From assembly GCA_025617745.1 (NCBI GenBank), contig CM046856.1:42585049-42649048 (forward strand): DNA of 64,000 nucleotides. Reading direction: 5' to 3'. The notes below the pieces were generated by a model, which was given only the letters and a program-made list of their open reading frames with translations, had not been told where the DNA came from and ran no database searches. The position numbers were made by a program, and so were the translations under genes. Within the stretch, counting starts at the first letter, position 1, and each line of letters opens with the position of its first letter. Below, piece after piece: positions 24,171 through 33,125 of this stretch. The DNA comes from Heliocidaris erythrogramma (Eukaryota > Echinodermata > Echinoidea > Camarodonta > Echinometridae).

Positions 24171-26332
24171 TATTACCACCAACAACATTTAATTACAATA
24201 CATTTTTTTTACATACAATGATATTTATATATAAATGAAGAAAGGTATTGGTTGGTAAAAGGGGCCAGATAATAGCACATGTGCTATTCGAGCCTGGCCC
24301 ACAACAACAACAACAAAAAACCAAACAAGTATTTTGGTAAAGTTCAATTAATACCCAAATTAAAAATAATAATAGTTAACAATGAAGTACAAAAAGTAGA
24401 AAGTTATGATGTTAAATACATTTCTTGTCCATATACATACTATTTACATAAACGTTTTCATTTATGATCTATTCCAAAATTCACTACCAATGATATCGGT
24501 GATGAATTTCACTATTTGTTTATATGTCCTTTCTTTGAGATCCAACGTAAACAATTCCTCAAGAGATATTATTGGAAATACCCAAGCACATTTAAATTTA
24601 ATGAATTGTTTAATTCCAGTAAAAAAAAAGACTCTGTCTAATGTTTCGAGGTTTTGTAGAGAAAAAATGTCCTCTTTTCGGTAGATATCCAAAATTACTA
24701 TACTCTATCATTATATATCGTGATTATTTTTTTAAAATATTTTTACAATTTTATGTTTTACAATTTCAGGCAGTGCCTGCATTATTAGTAATACTGTTTT
24801 ATTGGTATTCTGATATATTATATATACATGTACATGTATATATATTTGTATATTTGTAATTATATTTTAATTTTGTACTTACTTTGTATTATACTCCCGT
24901 ACCCCATGTGGGTCGTTGAGTCATAATAAACTTCTAAACTTCTAAATTTTTAACAATTAAACTACGCGATTTCATTGCGTTTTAAGTTTGCACGCACCAC
25001 AGGTACGCGTACGCGCAGCCCAGCCGTGCTTTAGAGCCTTTTTGCCGTGCGTTAGTGCTTTTTTTGCACGGTCACGTGGTGTTATTTGACCAATCAGGAT
25101 GGCTACATTCTTGAACCCGTTTTATAATAGATCAAAACATCACTTTGTGGCTCTGTGTGTGCTTTGCCTGCGCATTTTTATGAACACAGTGCGCGTTTCT
25201 ATCACATGGAAGATTTAGGCGAGAAAAGAGGCGAACATGCGGATGGAAAATGGGTTCGTACTCAAAAAGTTGCAAAAAGTAGCAGGCAAATTTGGTAGCA
25301 GTGTAAAGCATGAACTATAAGAAAGGCGATCATATATATTTAGTGCGGAAATCGACGGAAAAGTTGACGTTGCGCATGAAAAAAAAACATGCTATTTTCC
25401 CAAAAATATTTTGTGTTTCATCCAAAGTTACTATCGAATGCCGGGGACGGCGGCGCGCCGCGGCGTAACGCTGCTGAATCCAAAGTATCCTCCGGCACTC
25501 TGCAGGGGGATACAATATAATTAATAATCAATTACACCAGAGTGTTCGGAGGTTTATAATAATTCTTCCGCATAATAATTCTTCCGTATTTTTCCCCCTT
25601 TCGAAGGGGAAGCCCTTCGAAAGGGGGAAAAATACATACCTATTTTGCTGACACCGATGAAATTACCTCCGGAAAATCTAATGTTTTCTTTTTATTCATT
25701 TCTGCCTGGTAGAATCGTTTTGTCCATATTAAATTTTGTCCTACTTTTAATCTATATCAGTTCTTTTATAATTATGATGGTTCAAAATTTATTATTCTAG
25801 GTTGGACTGGTGCAGATCTCGCCTATCCGAAACATACCGGGATTACCGAATATTCAACCGCGCCGTCCATTACTGGATGCTCTTTATCATCAACCTCGCA
25901 ACACTGGGATTTGCGGTACACCTAAGCTGGAACTACCAGGCATTGAGCAACCAGCTTACGTCTCAAGACACGAGGAAAGTCATCCTTCTGAATTTAATCA
26001 TCACCTCAGAGAAGGTTCAGGTGTTTATCCTCCCAATGGCGGCACTATATGGCACCGATGTTGCCTTTCTCTGGCCACATTTTCGACGTGCCCTATCGTC
26101 ATTGCGCCAAAGTGAGGACGAAGTTTTCTGGGACGGCGTGATACGTCATCTGGACGGGCTGCGTTATTATGGGGACTACTTCGGCAGCGCCGACAACAAC
26201 TTGAAAGCTCTGCTAACATTAGCTTGTTTGTATTACGGTTTGAAGATTGGGTCACAAAACTGGAATTACCACGATTTCGCGGACACAACAAGCACCATAT
26301 CATCGATTACATTGGCGCCGTATCCTAAGTGA
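16247..26332 (+). CDS. Multi-pass membrane protein, possible gustatory receptor-like (GRL)
   Basis: Joining 16247-16754, 19019-19309, 21240-21585 and 25801-26332 gives about 558 codons; all GT-AG introns keep phase (1, 1, 2). Residues 1-200 form a hydrophilic tail with an acidic stretch (WDDDEYDD) and basic/serine stretches (GRRSSDRESS, RHRRQTS). Hydrophobic segments lie near 201-227, 241-263, 308-331, 337-358, 405-424, 440-470 and 514-530. Arginine/lysine-rich loops between segments 2-3, 4-5 and 6-7 and the short 3-4 loop predict N-inside, C-outside, as in insect gustatory receptors and deuterostome GRLs. The TY-x(5)-QF hallmark of GR TM7 is not seen, so GRL is a guess. A further 3' exon is possible, since AAGTGACT at the stop could serve as a donor. 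Gene structure is firmer than function. Confidence 0.7.
16770..17110 (+). mobile_element. LINE reverse transcriptase C-terminus fragment
   Basis: One frame reads FWNSLPLNIRG-SKIYCTFKRKL, the conserved end of CR1/L2/Rex-type LINE ORF2 (WNSLP, then FKxxLK). It begins only about 16 bp after the exon 1 donor of the membrane protein gene and is severely 5'-truncated. Confidence 0.65.
17130..17578. other. Intronic, nothing recognised
   Basis: AT-rich intron sequence with a C10 run near 17427. No element ends or exon signals. Confidence 0.4.
17579..17815 (+). mobile_element. tRNA-headed SINE
   Basis: Pol III promoter-like boxes are visible: A box TGGTCTTAGTGG near 17591 and B box GGTTTAAATCC near 17637. 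The body ends with GGTAATAATG, AAGCGCCATGAGCGTC and CGTGACGGATATGA, then a TATTATCATCATTT tail. The body matches the reverse-strand copy at 33448-33665. It lies in intron 1 of the membrane protein gene. Confidence 0.75.
18271..18343 (-). tRNA. tRNA-like sequence, pseudo-tRNA or SINE head
   Basis: Exactly 73 nt on the minus strand with a 7-bp acceptor pairing (GAACCAG/CTGGTTC), an A-box-like TAACCTGGTGG and a perfect B box GGTTCGAATCC. An anticodon stem GCTGC/GCAGT closes a loop CCGGCAA, but loop position 33 is C rather than T, and the T stem pairs poorly. A functional tRNA is therefore unlikely; a tRNA-derived SINE head or pseudogene is more probable. Confidence 0.45.
19019..19309 (+). CDS. 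Exon 2: first two membrane segments
   Basis: Acceptor CACTTTCAG. It opens in the phase left by exon 1 with no stop and encodes YLGAIISFIVMAVLTLSTSA and further residues (segment 1), then a basic loop GKRYE and segment 2 ending IVYFRHG. Donor ATG|GTAAGTGT. An ATG at 19054 would give a shorter protein if exon 1 were not used. Confidence 0.8.
20065..20927. mobile_element. TTAA-flanked inverted-repeat element
   Basis: Left end AGGGGAATTTACCTCAAAAT and right end (minus strand AGGAGAATTAACCCCAGAAT) form about 30-bp inverted repeats that include ATATAAATGT. Both sides carry TTAA (20061-20064, 20928-20931). TTAA targets with AGGG ends fit Kolobok better than piggyBac (inference). Non-coding, 863 bp, in intron 2 of the membrane protein gene. 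Confidence 0.65.
21240..21585 (+). CDS. Exon 3: segments 3 and 4
   Basis: Acceptor TATACAG at 21239, chosen over the GCAG 9 bp upstream because only it keeps phase. It encodes a charged loop (RRLQYLSKESTRNDGR), segment 3 around WNTANATMKFFFMVYV, a short loop and segment 4 (ETVVLAVGLYVFGAFCAFL). It ends KHKKR with donor CG|GTGAGA, phase 2. Confidence 0.85.
21988..22354. mobile_element. GGGACTTTTAGAA MITE, copy A (internally deleted)
   Basis: Ends GGGACTTTTAGAA / TTCTAAAAGTTCC, with TA on each side. Shared with copy B (40084-40622, opposite orientation): GACTGGTACGCAAGGACATC, AACGTGTTCACTTCG, ATATGACGTCATCAGAACAG and GACGTCGACGGTACGT. It lacks about 170 bp present in copy B. It is GC-richer than its surroundings and has many CGAC/GTCG words. 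Confidence 0.85.
22370..23990. other. Intron 3 of the membrane protein gene, no exon seen
   Basis: Holds poly-G/C patches (22816, 23518), a poly-A run of about 27 after C9 at 23527, and a short telomere-like CCCTAAACCCTAACCCTA at 23230-23247. No coding signal. Confidence 0.4.
24040..24950 (+). mobile_element. L1/Tx1-like LINE 3' region, interrupted
   Basis: Coding words RYRQIPRAERLCTHCSTND (24080-24135), then DEFHYLFICPFFEIQRKQFL after the interruption (24497 on), carry the C-x2-C...H...C pattern found at the C-terminus of L1/Tx1-type ORF2. Coding ends near 24685 and the 3' UTR ends in AATAAACTTCTAAACTTCTA at about 24945. A second LINE piece (24138-24488) sits inside this C-terminal segment. 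Confidence 0.7.
24138..24488 (-). mobile_element. LINE 3' end inserted inside another LINE
   Basis: Minus-strand 3' UTR fragment ending in a (ATCA)n tail (seen on + as TGATTGATTGATTG, 24138-24165). It is flanked by AATGATAT at 24130-24137 and 24489-24496, an 8-bp target duplication. Removing the insert and one copy restores the reading frame of the host LINE, so the order of insertion is clear. Confidence 0.85.
24990..25525. repeat. Repeat with GTATCCTCCGGCA end, shared with 55735-57272
   Basis: The right end, AACGCTGCTGAATCCAAAGT followed by ATCCTCCGGCAC and GGGGGATACAAT (25467-25517), is nearly the same as 57220-57270. Upstream lie CACGTG, GACCAATCAGG and a TTTTATAATAG TATA-like word, and a 30-codon frame from an ATG at 25206; these may belong to the transposon. 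The left limit is not defined. Confidence 0.5.
25586..25635. repeat. Perfect 23-bp-arm hairpin
   Basis: Arms 25586-25608 and 25613-25635 (GTATTTTTCCCCCTTTCGAA... ) are exact reverse complements with a 4-nt GAAG loop. It lies 165 bp before exon 4 of the membrane protein gene. Such a perfect short hairpin could be a miniature element remnant or form RNA structure in the intron. Confidence 0.9.
25801..26332 (+). CDS. Exon 4: segments 5 to 7 and stop
   Basis: Acceptor TTATTCTAG. It continues in phase with R-LDWCRSRLSETYRDYR, then segments 5-7, a WNYHDFADTTS tail and TGA at 26330-26332. Codon use is GC-richer than the surroundings. A poly-C run and TAAA repeats follow at once, so the 3' UTR is disturbed by repeats. 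Confidence 0.8.
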
Positions 26333-26345
26333 CTGAGCCCCCTCC

Positions 26346-26379
26346 CCCCCCCCCCCCCCCCACAAAACAAAAGAAGTAA

Positions 26380-26410
<31 letters not shown>

Positions 26411-26480
26411 ATGAACAACATTTTTAGAATAATAAATGAATGAATAAATGAAAACTTTTTTTTAGAAGAAGAAATAAATA
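26346..26480. repeat. Poly-C run and (TAAA)n tract
   Basis: C run at about 26346-26361, then AATAAATAAATAAATAAATA to about 26411 and further A/T-rich tetranucleotide repeats to 26480. It separates the membrane protein gene from the LINE. Confidence 0.85.
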
Positions 26481-26516
26481 AATAAAAATTATAATTATAA
26501 TAGTAGATCTTTATAG

Positions 26517-28682
26517 CCCACCTCTGTTGAATTTCGTTCATTCAAGAATTTTGATCAAGAAAGGTTTCTTGATGATTTAAAAACTATGCCTTGGCATGTT
26601 TTCAAAGATATTATAAACGTTGATGTTGCCTGGAAAACCTGGGAACATCTGTTTTTCAAGGTCGTGAACAAGCATATTCCGTTATGCCACAAGCGAATTA
26701 GTAAAAATGCTTGCCCATGGATAACGGATGATATTGTTCATTTAATGAAACAACGTGACCATGTTCACAGAGCTGCTATTCTTACAAAAGACGATGAGTT
26801 ATGGAATAATTACAAATCCCTTAAGAATAAAGTTACACATCTAATTAGAAAAAGGAAGAAAGAATACCATTGTAACTTTATTGAAGAAAATCATGGAAAT
26901 TCTCGGAATATATGGAAGTGTCTGAAACGTGTAATTCCAAAATCCAGCAAGATATCGCCGCATAGTTTGGAAATTGATGGTGCTCGTATATCAGATCCAC
27001 CTAAAATGGCTAATGCTTTCAATAGCTTTTTTACTACCTGTGCTGCCAATATAACAAAAAACCTGAAAAGTTCTAGAACTGAATCTCATATCGGTGACGA
27101 TACTCCGATTAATCATATCTCACAATTTGATTTGGACTGTGTGTCTGAGGATTTCGTAATTAAGGAAATTGATCGCATGTGTAAAGATAAAGCTACTGGC
27201 GATGACCACATTTCTTGTCGTCTTCTAAAAATGACGAAACAGGTGATAGCGAGATCGTTAACCGATATCATAAATGCATCTTTGACCACGGGATGTGTAC
27301 CCAAGGGTTGGAAAGAAGCTCGAGTAATTCCAATTTTTAAAGCTGGTAATATGTCCGATCCAAGCAATTACCGCCCAATTTCAATTTTGTCTGTTGTTAG
27401 CAAAATCATAGAGAGGGCTGTACATCGCCAACTTTCTGAATTCATTGACGATAATAATATATTGAACTCCAGTCAGTCTGGTTTTCGAGCAAAGCATTCT
27501 ACCGCAACAGCACTCATGAAATTTGTTAATAATTTGTCATGGAACATTGAAAACAGACAGATCTCTGGAGTAGCTTTCATAGACCTCCGTAAGGCATTTG
27601 ACACAGTTGATCACAATCTTTTATTAGAAAAGTTATCTGCTATCGGATGTTCACATGAATGTGTAAACTGGTTCAGATCTTATTTAACAGGTCGTGAACA
27701 GTCTGTTCATTTCCAAGGTGCAAAATCTAATCCATTAACTGTATTGATGGGCGTACCACAGGGGTCTAGTTTGGGTCCGTTATTATTTTCCATCTATGTA
27801 AATACTTTACCAAATTGTATATCTGATGGTTATGTTGATATGTATGCGGATGATACCACTTTAACTGTCAGTGGAAGTAGCGTAGCTGAGGTTGAAGAAA
27901 AACTTTCTTTCGCATTGGAAGAATTAATGGTATGGATTAATCAAAACCGCCTTGTACTAAACACGGAGAAGACATGCGTGATGGTCATAGCTTCGCGTGC
28001 TAATTTAAACAAAATAACATCCTTCAATGTTTCTATAAATGGAAAGGTATTGAAAAGAGTTAATGTCGCCAAATGTCTTGGTATATTAATTGATGAAGAA
28101 TTGAATTGGTCCAAACACGTTGACAAAGTAACAAAGGTAACGCAGAGAAATGTCAGTGTAATAAAACGAGCGAAGGATTATTTACCATTAACATCTTTAA
28201 AGATGCTGTATAATGCACTCGTGTTGCCTCACTTTGATTATTGTTCCTCTGTGTGGTCAAATCGATATCAGGAACAAACGTATAAGCTTCAGAAAGTTCA
28301 AAAACGAGCTGCTAGAATAATTTCAAAAAAAAGTTATGAGACTCCATCAAGTGAATTAATTAGCAATCTGAAATGGATGCCAATTGAGAAACGATTTGAA
28401 TTTCAGCGTGTTACTATGATGTTCAAGTGTACACACAATTTGGCACCATCCTATTTACAAGAAAGTTTAGTTAAAGTAAGTGACATTCATCAGTATCATA
28501 CGAGGCAGGCAGATGAAGGTTTACTTTCTGTGCCAAAGTATAAAACAGAATGCTTTAAACATAGCCCCCTCGTATCTTCAATTATAGCATGGAATCAGTT
28601 GGACAGATCACTAAAAATGGCAAGCTCTGTGAACACTTTTAAATGTATGTTCAAAAGATCTTGCAAAATCTGTTCGCAATAA
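26517..28682 (+). CDS. LINE (CR1/jockey group) ORF2 reverse transcriptase, 5'-truncated
   Basis: An uninterrupted frame from 26517 (first ATG 26586, 698 codons) to TAA at 28680-28682. It begins FDQERFLDDLKTMPWHVF, the linker after the endonuclease, so the endonuclease is lost by 5' truncation. The RT follows: VIPIFKAGNMSDPSNYRPIS (finger), FRAKHSTATAL, AFIDLRKAFDTVDH (motif A, D333), GVPQGSSLGPLLFSIYVN (motif B), MYADDTTL (catalytic YADD, 420-423) and KCLGILIDEELNW (thumb). The C-terminus has WNQLDRSLKMASSVNTFK. This protein copies element RNA at nicked DNA during retrotransposition. With no stop or frameshift over 2.1 kb, the insertion should be young. It lies 180 bp past the membrane protein gene on the same strand. 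Confidence 0.93.
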   Translation, partial: PTSVEFRSFKNFDQERFLDDLKTMPWHVFKDIINVDVAWKTWEHLFFKVVNKHIPLCHKRISKNACPWITDDIVHLMKQRDHVHRAAILTKDDELWNNYKSLKNKVTHLIRKRKKEYHCNFIEENHGNSRNIWKCLKRVIPKSSKISPHSLEIDGARISDPPKMANAFNSFFTTCAANITKNLKSSRTESHIGDDTPINHISQFDLDCVSEDFVIKEIDRMCKDKATGDDHISCRLLKMTKQVIARSLTDIINASLTTGCVPKGWKEARVIPIFKAGNMSDPSNYRPISILSVVSKIIERAVHRQLSEFIDDNNILNSSQSGFRAKHSTATALMKFVNNLSWNIENRQISGVAFIDLRKAFDTVDHNLLLEKLSAIGCSHECVNWFRSYLTGREQSVHFQGAKSNPLTVLMGVPQGSSLGPLLFSIYVNTLPNCISDGYVDMYADDTTLTVSGSSVAEVEEKLSFALEELMVWINQNRLVLNTEKTCVMVIASRANLNKITSFNVSINGKVLKRVNVAKCLGILIDEELNWSKHVDKVTKVTQRNVSVIKRAKDYLPLTSLKMLYNALVLPHFDYCSSVWSNRYQEQTYKLQKVQKRAARIISKKSYETPSSELISNLKWMPIEKRFEFQRVTMMFKCTHNLAPSYLQESLVKVSDIHQYHTRQADEGLLSVPKYKTECFKHSPLVSSIIAWNQLDRSLKMASSVNTFKCMFKRSCKICSQ

Positions 28683-29105
28683 GAAATTTTATGAGTCATT
28701 CCTTATCGCAAAGGATTGGTTTGATTCGTTTACATAACAGCATGGTAAATGAGTCATATTCATTCTTATTGCTAGAAAATTTCACTTGATGCTATTTTAT
28801 ATTTGTCTTCATCAGTAATATGTCATTTTTTGTTGCCCTGATTTGGAAAATATGTTTGATGGTTTGTTTCTTTGCCCAAAAATGTACGATGACATAATGC
28901 TTTTCAAAATGTATGAATGATTTCATATCATTTATAATCAATAAATAATTTGCATTTTATTGTTTCATAAGAGACACTGTACAGTCGATTGTTATACTAT
29001 ATTACATGCAATCATTGTGTAATCTTTGAATAAGTATACTACCCTATAATATGTTTTGTAAATATGTATATAACAATTTTGTTTCTATACTGAGCTAAAG
29101 TAGTC
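28683..29105 (+). mobile_element. Probable 3' UTR of the LINE
   Basis: AT-rich non-coding stretch after the ORF2 stop. No clean tail is seen. It runs up to the MITE at 29112 and may continue beyond 29657. Confidence 0.45.
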
Positions 29106-29111
29106 TTTATA

Positions 29112-29655
29112 GGGTAGGTGCAGGTAATATGGGGCTGCAGGTAATATGGGACCCTGAGCTGAGGTTCACAGTAAAAGCCACAGCAACCATACATATTTTG
29201 TCAATTTCACTGAGCTGGAAGCCTAAGCATTGCATTATTCTTGGCATAGGACTGGTCTGCAGGTTTACTTTTCTTCAGACGATCTATAAATTATATAATT
29301 TTAAGTCAACATATTCATTAAAGGTTCTTAAAATGTGAAATCATCTTACAGTTAATGACTTTTATACATTTTAAAGTAAATACCAGACATAATAGAGTCG
29401 TTTTAATGTGAACCTAATGTCTTTAATTAATGGTCCCATATTACCTGCTGTGCAGGTAATATGGGACTATTGGTGATGATGTCATAATTTGCATATAATG
29501 GACAGGGGGCTGGTGATAATTTTGTTTTCTTTACATTAAAAGTTAGACTAGTCGTTACTGATTCATGGGAACAAAGTATATTCTGTGTGTCTTTATTTGT
29601 CTTTATGCAAATTATGCAAATGAGCTTAAGGGTCCCATATTACCTGCACCTACCC
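29112..29655. mobile_element. 544-bp MITE with palindromic internal repeat
   Basis: Terminal inverted repeats of 22 bp (start GGGTAGGTGCAGGTAATATG), perfect at both ends, flanked by TA (29110-29111, 29656-29657). The core word GCAGGTAATATGGG occurs four times: in each end, at 29137, and as a perfect palindrome at 29433-29467 (16-bp arms, 3-nt loop). No coding sequence. A TA target suggests Tc1/mariner-type mobilisation (inference). Confidence 0.9.
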
Positions 29656-30221
29656 TACTTCTTGTATGTACTTTCAAAATTATACAATGCCATTTCAAAA
29701 TAACCCATATATAAATGGTTATTTTTCAACAGATTTTTGAAAATATCACCGTCTATACATTATGAATTAAGATGACAGGAATGTGGAACAATTTCAACAT
29801 TTTCGTAAAACCAATTTTGATTACGAGGATACCATATTCTTTGTATATACATGTATATATATATATATTTATGTTTGTTCTTATTTTTTTTTTGTTATGA
29901 GTTTATTTTCATGATTTTGTTGGCTATTATTGTTACTTACTATTGCTATCAGGGCCTCATGGAAGACCACCAATATTGGTGATAATGAGTCACCCTGTAT
30001 AAATATCAGAAATAAATAAATAAATAAATAAATAAATAGCATATAATAATTAAAGGCTTTAACACTGTTTAGGCTCTCAAGTGCTTTTGAATGCAATGTT
30101 TCATATTCAAATATGAAAAGGGAAAAAAATATATCGCTCTCTGCGCTTCCTCGCAAAATGAAATAGAGTCTACAACGGTCAACAGTTTGTTTTTTTACGT
30201 CTTTCTGCATAACATTATGAG

Positions 30222-30853
30222 CAGTGGCGCCGGAAGTGAGGGGCAGGGGCGGTCGCCCCCGCCCCCCCCCCCCCCCAATCAAAAAAAAAACGCCCCCCCC
30301 CCCCGAAAAAATAAAGAAAATGGAAAAAAGAAAAATAGCTTACATTACAAAGAAGACTAGGTTTTGGTGCTTTTAAATTATTAATTTCTTTTTTGCAAAC
30401 AATAACTTATACACCAAGTTCGATTATTTTCTTGCGCTCAGACTATCTATCAGTTTGCATTAAGAGCAAGGAAAGGAAAGCAATTTTACTATCGTTCTAA
30501 TTCTTTGATTTTTTTAAAACTAAAGCATTACTACCCTAAAGACGTTGGGCCCCATCATCGAAAAAGATTTGTAAACGTTTTACCATTTTGATTCATATGA
30601 TCATATGATGATGATGATGATTATGATTATTATTATTATTATTATTATTATTAAATTTATTTTATAATCAATTATTTTGTTTATTGGTATTGTATTGGAG
30701 TGCGTATTGTGAGAAGATATAAGGAAAGCGGGAGGTTTTATTTTTATTAAAAGTAACAGCATTATCAGCATGAGCCCCTCTTTCCACGAAAAGTGAGCCC
30801 CCCTGGAAGATTTGCCCCTCCAATCCAAAACTGCTTCCGGCGCGCCTGCTTAT
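30222..30853. mobile_element. Possible GGCGCCGGAAG-ended element
   Basis: AGCAGTGGCGCCGGAAG at 30220-30236 pairs with CTTCCGGCGCGCCTGCTTAT at 30833-30852. Between lie C-runs (30258-30275, 30293-30304), a (GAT)/(ATT)n stretch at 30608-30655 and no coding. Inverted ends are imperfect. Confidence 0.45.
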
Positions 30854-30854
30854 G

Positions 30855-31950
30855 AGAAGCAAAAGCAAAAATCTTAAAAGATAGGTGAGATCGCACTCAT
30901 CCCACCCCACCCCTTCCGATGATCCTCCGAGCCTAGACTAAAACAAGTAGATTTAATTCCAAATCTAACAATAACAGATCTAAGAGCAGAAAATTTCTCG
31001 AACTTAAAAAAAACAGCAACAAGCCTAAGGTTCTGCCTCTAGTGTTAAGTTAGAAGGCGAATTGGAACGTTAGTCTGTTAGTCACCATATTAAATTCAAC
31101 TAAATAGTCTGGTTTACTATGTAACGAAATGGGCTTTCGTTCAAAAATTTTGGAGATTGGCAAAACTACATATTTTTTAGAATCGTTGGAACATATAGGG
31201 AATTCAAAAATTGATGTTGGCATTTGCACAAAATAATCACTGGCATAGCGGCCATTTTGGATTTTCAAAATGGCTGCCACGTGTAACTCGTAATGAACAA
31301 ATATGAAGGTTATTTTCGAATAGAACCCCATTTTTACCATGTATGTGTCATCTTATCAAAGGGTATTGAATTTTCTACAACATGATACGACAGTTTGGTG
31401 ATGATTTGCAATACAATTCTGGGTTAAAAAAAAGTCATTAACATTTTTTTAATATGAATTTCTTCAAAATACGCATTTCTCCATATTTCAAAAGTTCTTT
31501 TTACTAATTACTTAAAACTCTTTAGAAAACGGACCATATGTATCATTCATACCATATCAAAATTACAAGTTCATTTTTTATCAAACAAAAGATTTAAGCG
31601 CTCTAAATTTGACACTTTTGATAAGGACGGACTTCTCCCTAACTATTTTAACATTGGAATACTGTAGTAGTACATGTTATTGTTGAACAAATGATTATTT
31701 TAATAGTAAGTGTGATGTCAGATGATTCAGTATGATCATAGTTGATATACAAATGTTTATTAGTTATCGTTGCTATGAAACAAAATGTGCCTATAACCGA
31801 TGAAGTGTGTTAAGAAACCAATTAAGGCTAACTGTCCAATATATATATGATGACATGGGTGACATGGAAGGGGGTATATATTCCCCCCCCCCCCCAAAAA
31901 AAAAAAAAAAAAAAAATTGAGCTGGGGGTGCCCTATATTATCCCCCAATA
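30855..31950. other. No gene recognised
   Basis: AT-rich sequence; ATTTTGGATTTTCAAAATGGC (31253-31273) is a short inverted stretch. C11 followed by a long A run at 31885-31916. No exon signals. Confidence 0.4.
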
Positions 31951-31954
31951 TTTT

Positions 31955-32847
31955 GAAGTTTGAAGTTTATTTGTTCCACATTCCACATTTACATCAATAT
32001 AATTTGTAAAAGTTATTTTACAAGCATAATTGTCAATTTCGAAAGAACTCAGATCAAGTATGATGTACAGTAAATAGGTAGAAAGTTTGAGAAATGTATA
32101 AACGACTGACAAAAGAAGAAAAATGTAAAATGTGGGGAGCCAAAATAAAAAGCATTGCTTGTAAATGATTAGGCTCCCGTATCGAGTAATTCTGATTGGG
32201 ATGCGATGAAAAGGGGAGACGAACTAGAAGTATCAGATTTATAAAACGTACAAGGAGAGCAAAGCTCAGAATGTGGAGTAAAGAAACGAAAAAGACGGAA
32301 GAGAAGAAGAGGAAGAATGAAAGAAAAAAGAAAAGAAAATGAAGAAAAGAAAAAGAGAAAATGAAGAAAATCAGAAGAAGAAGAAGAAGGAGAAGAAATT
32401 TTTTTTAAAGACATGACAGTGTTCCACAAGCAAAGTCTATGTGACCACCTGTACGATCCAACATGATATGAATATTCATACATACATGTACTTACTTAAG
32501 AGGTAACACCTTAGCTTCCGTTTAAAAGAATTGTTGGAGGGGCTATCAACTAGTTCGTTATTCAGGCTGTTCCAGAATTTGGATCCAGTAAAGGTGATTG
32601 TTTTGTTTGCGAAAACGGTGCGAGTTCGGGGGAGGTGGAAATGGTTTGTTTGTCTAGTTGGATAGGAATGTACAGCATTATTGCGTTGAAAAATAGGGAC
32701 GAAAGCATCTGGTAAATTACCTTTCGAGAGTTCGTACATAAATATTCCAAGATTGTACAAGTACAAGTCAGATATCTTAAGGATATTACAAGTATAGAAA
32801 AGTTTCTGGATGAAATAAATAAGAATCATGATAAAACTAATAATCAT
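31955..32847 (-). mobile_element. LINE ORF2 C-terminus and 3' UTR
   Basis: The minus-strand frame 32847-32476 reads FIQKLFYTCNILKISDLYLY, then PTRQTNHFHLPRTRTVFANK and SKFWNSLNNELVDSPSN, ending FKRKLRCYLLSKYMYV. This is the typical end of a CR1-group ORF2. The 3' UTR continues to about 31957, ending AAGTTTGAAGTTTAT on the plus strand. It is 5'-truncated. Confidence 0.75.
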
Positions 32848-33125
32848 CCAAACTCATGTTTGATCTTGAAATACCATCACATTCTTTAATGATTAGAAGT
32901 AAGGAAATAAGAAATGCCATATCATATTTGTAATACTAAATTCTTCGATCTCTGATTTGTCAATCACGCATCATAATGATCATTTGATAATCCAACTAGA
33001 TCAGGGGTGATTATGTCATCAGAGAATATACGTCGTTGTCATACCTAGATCACAGACATTAAATGTCTGGTCTACCTCTTTTGATTGCCGATGAATATAA
33101 TATAAATAGTACTAAATTGGAAGAG

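Noticed and set aside
25206..25300. 30-codon frame after CCAAT/TATA-like words as a small gene
   Set aside because: Lies in a repeat whose right end is shared with 57220-57270; no conservation can be judged, so it is only mentioned.
31050..31340. 96-codon minus-strand frame
   Set aside because: No start context, no splice sites and AT-driven composition; looks like a chance frame.
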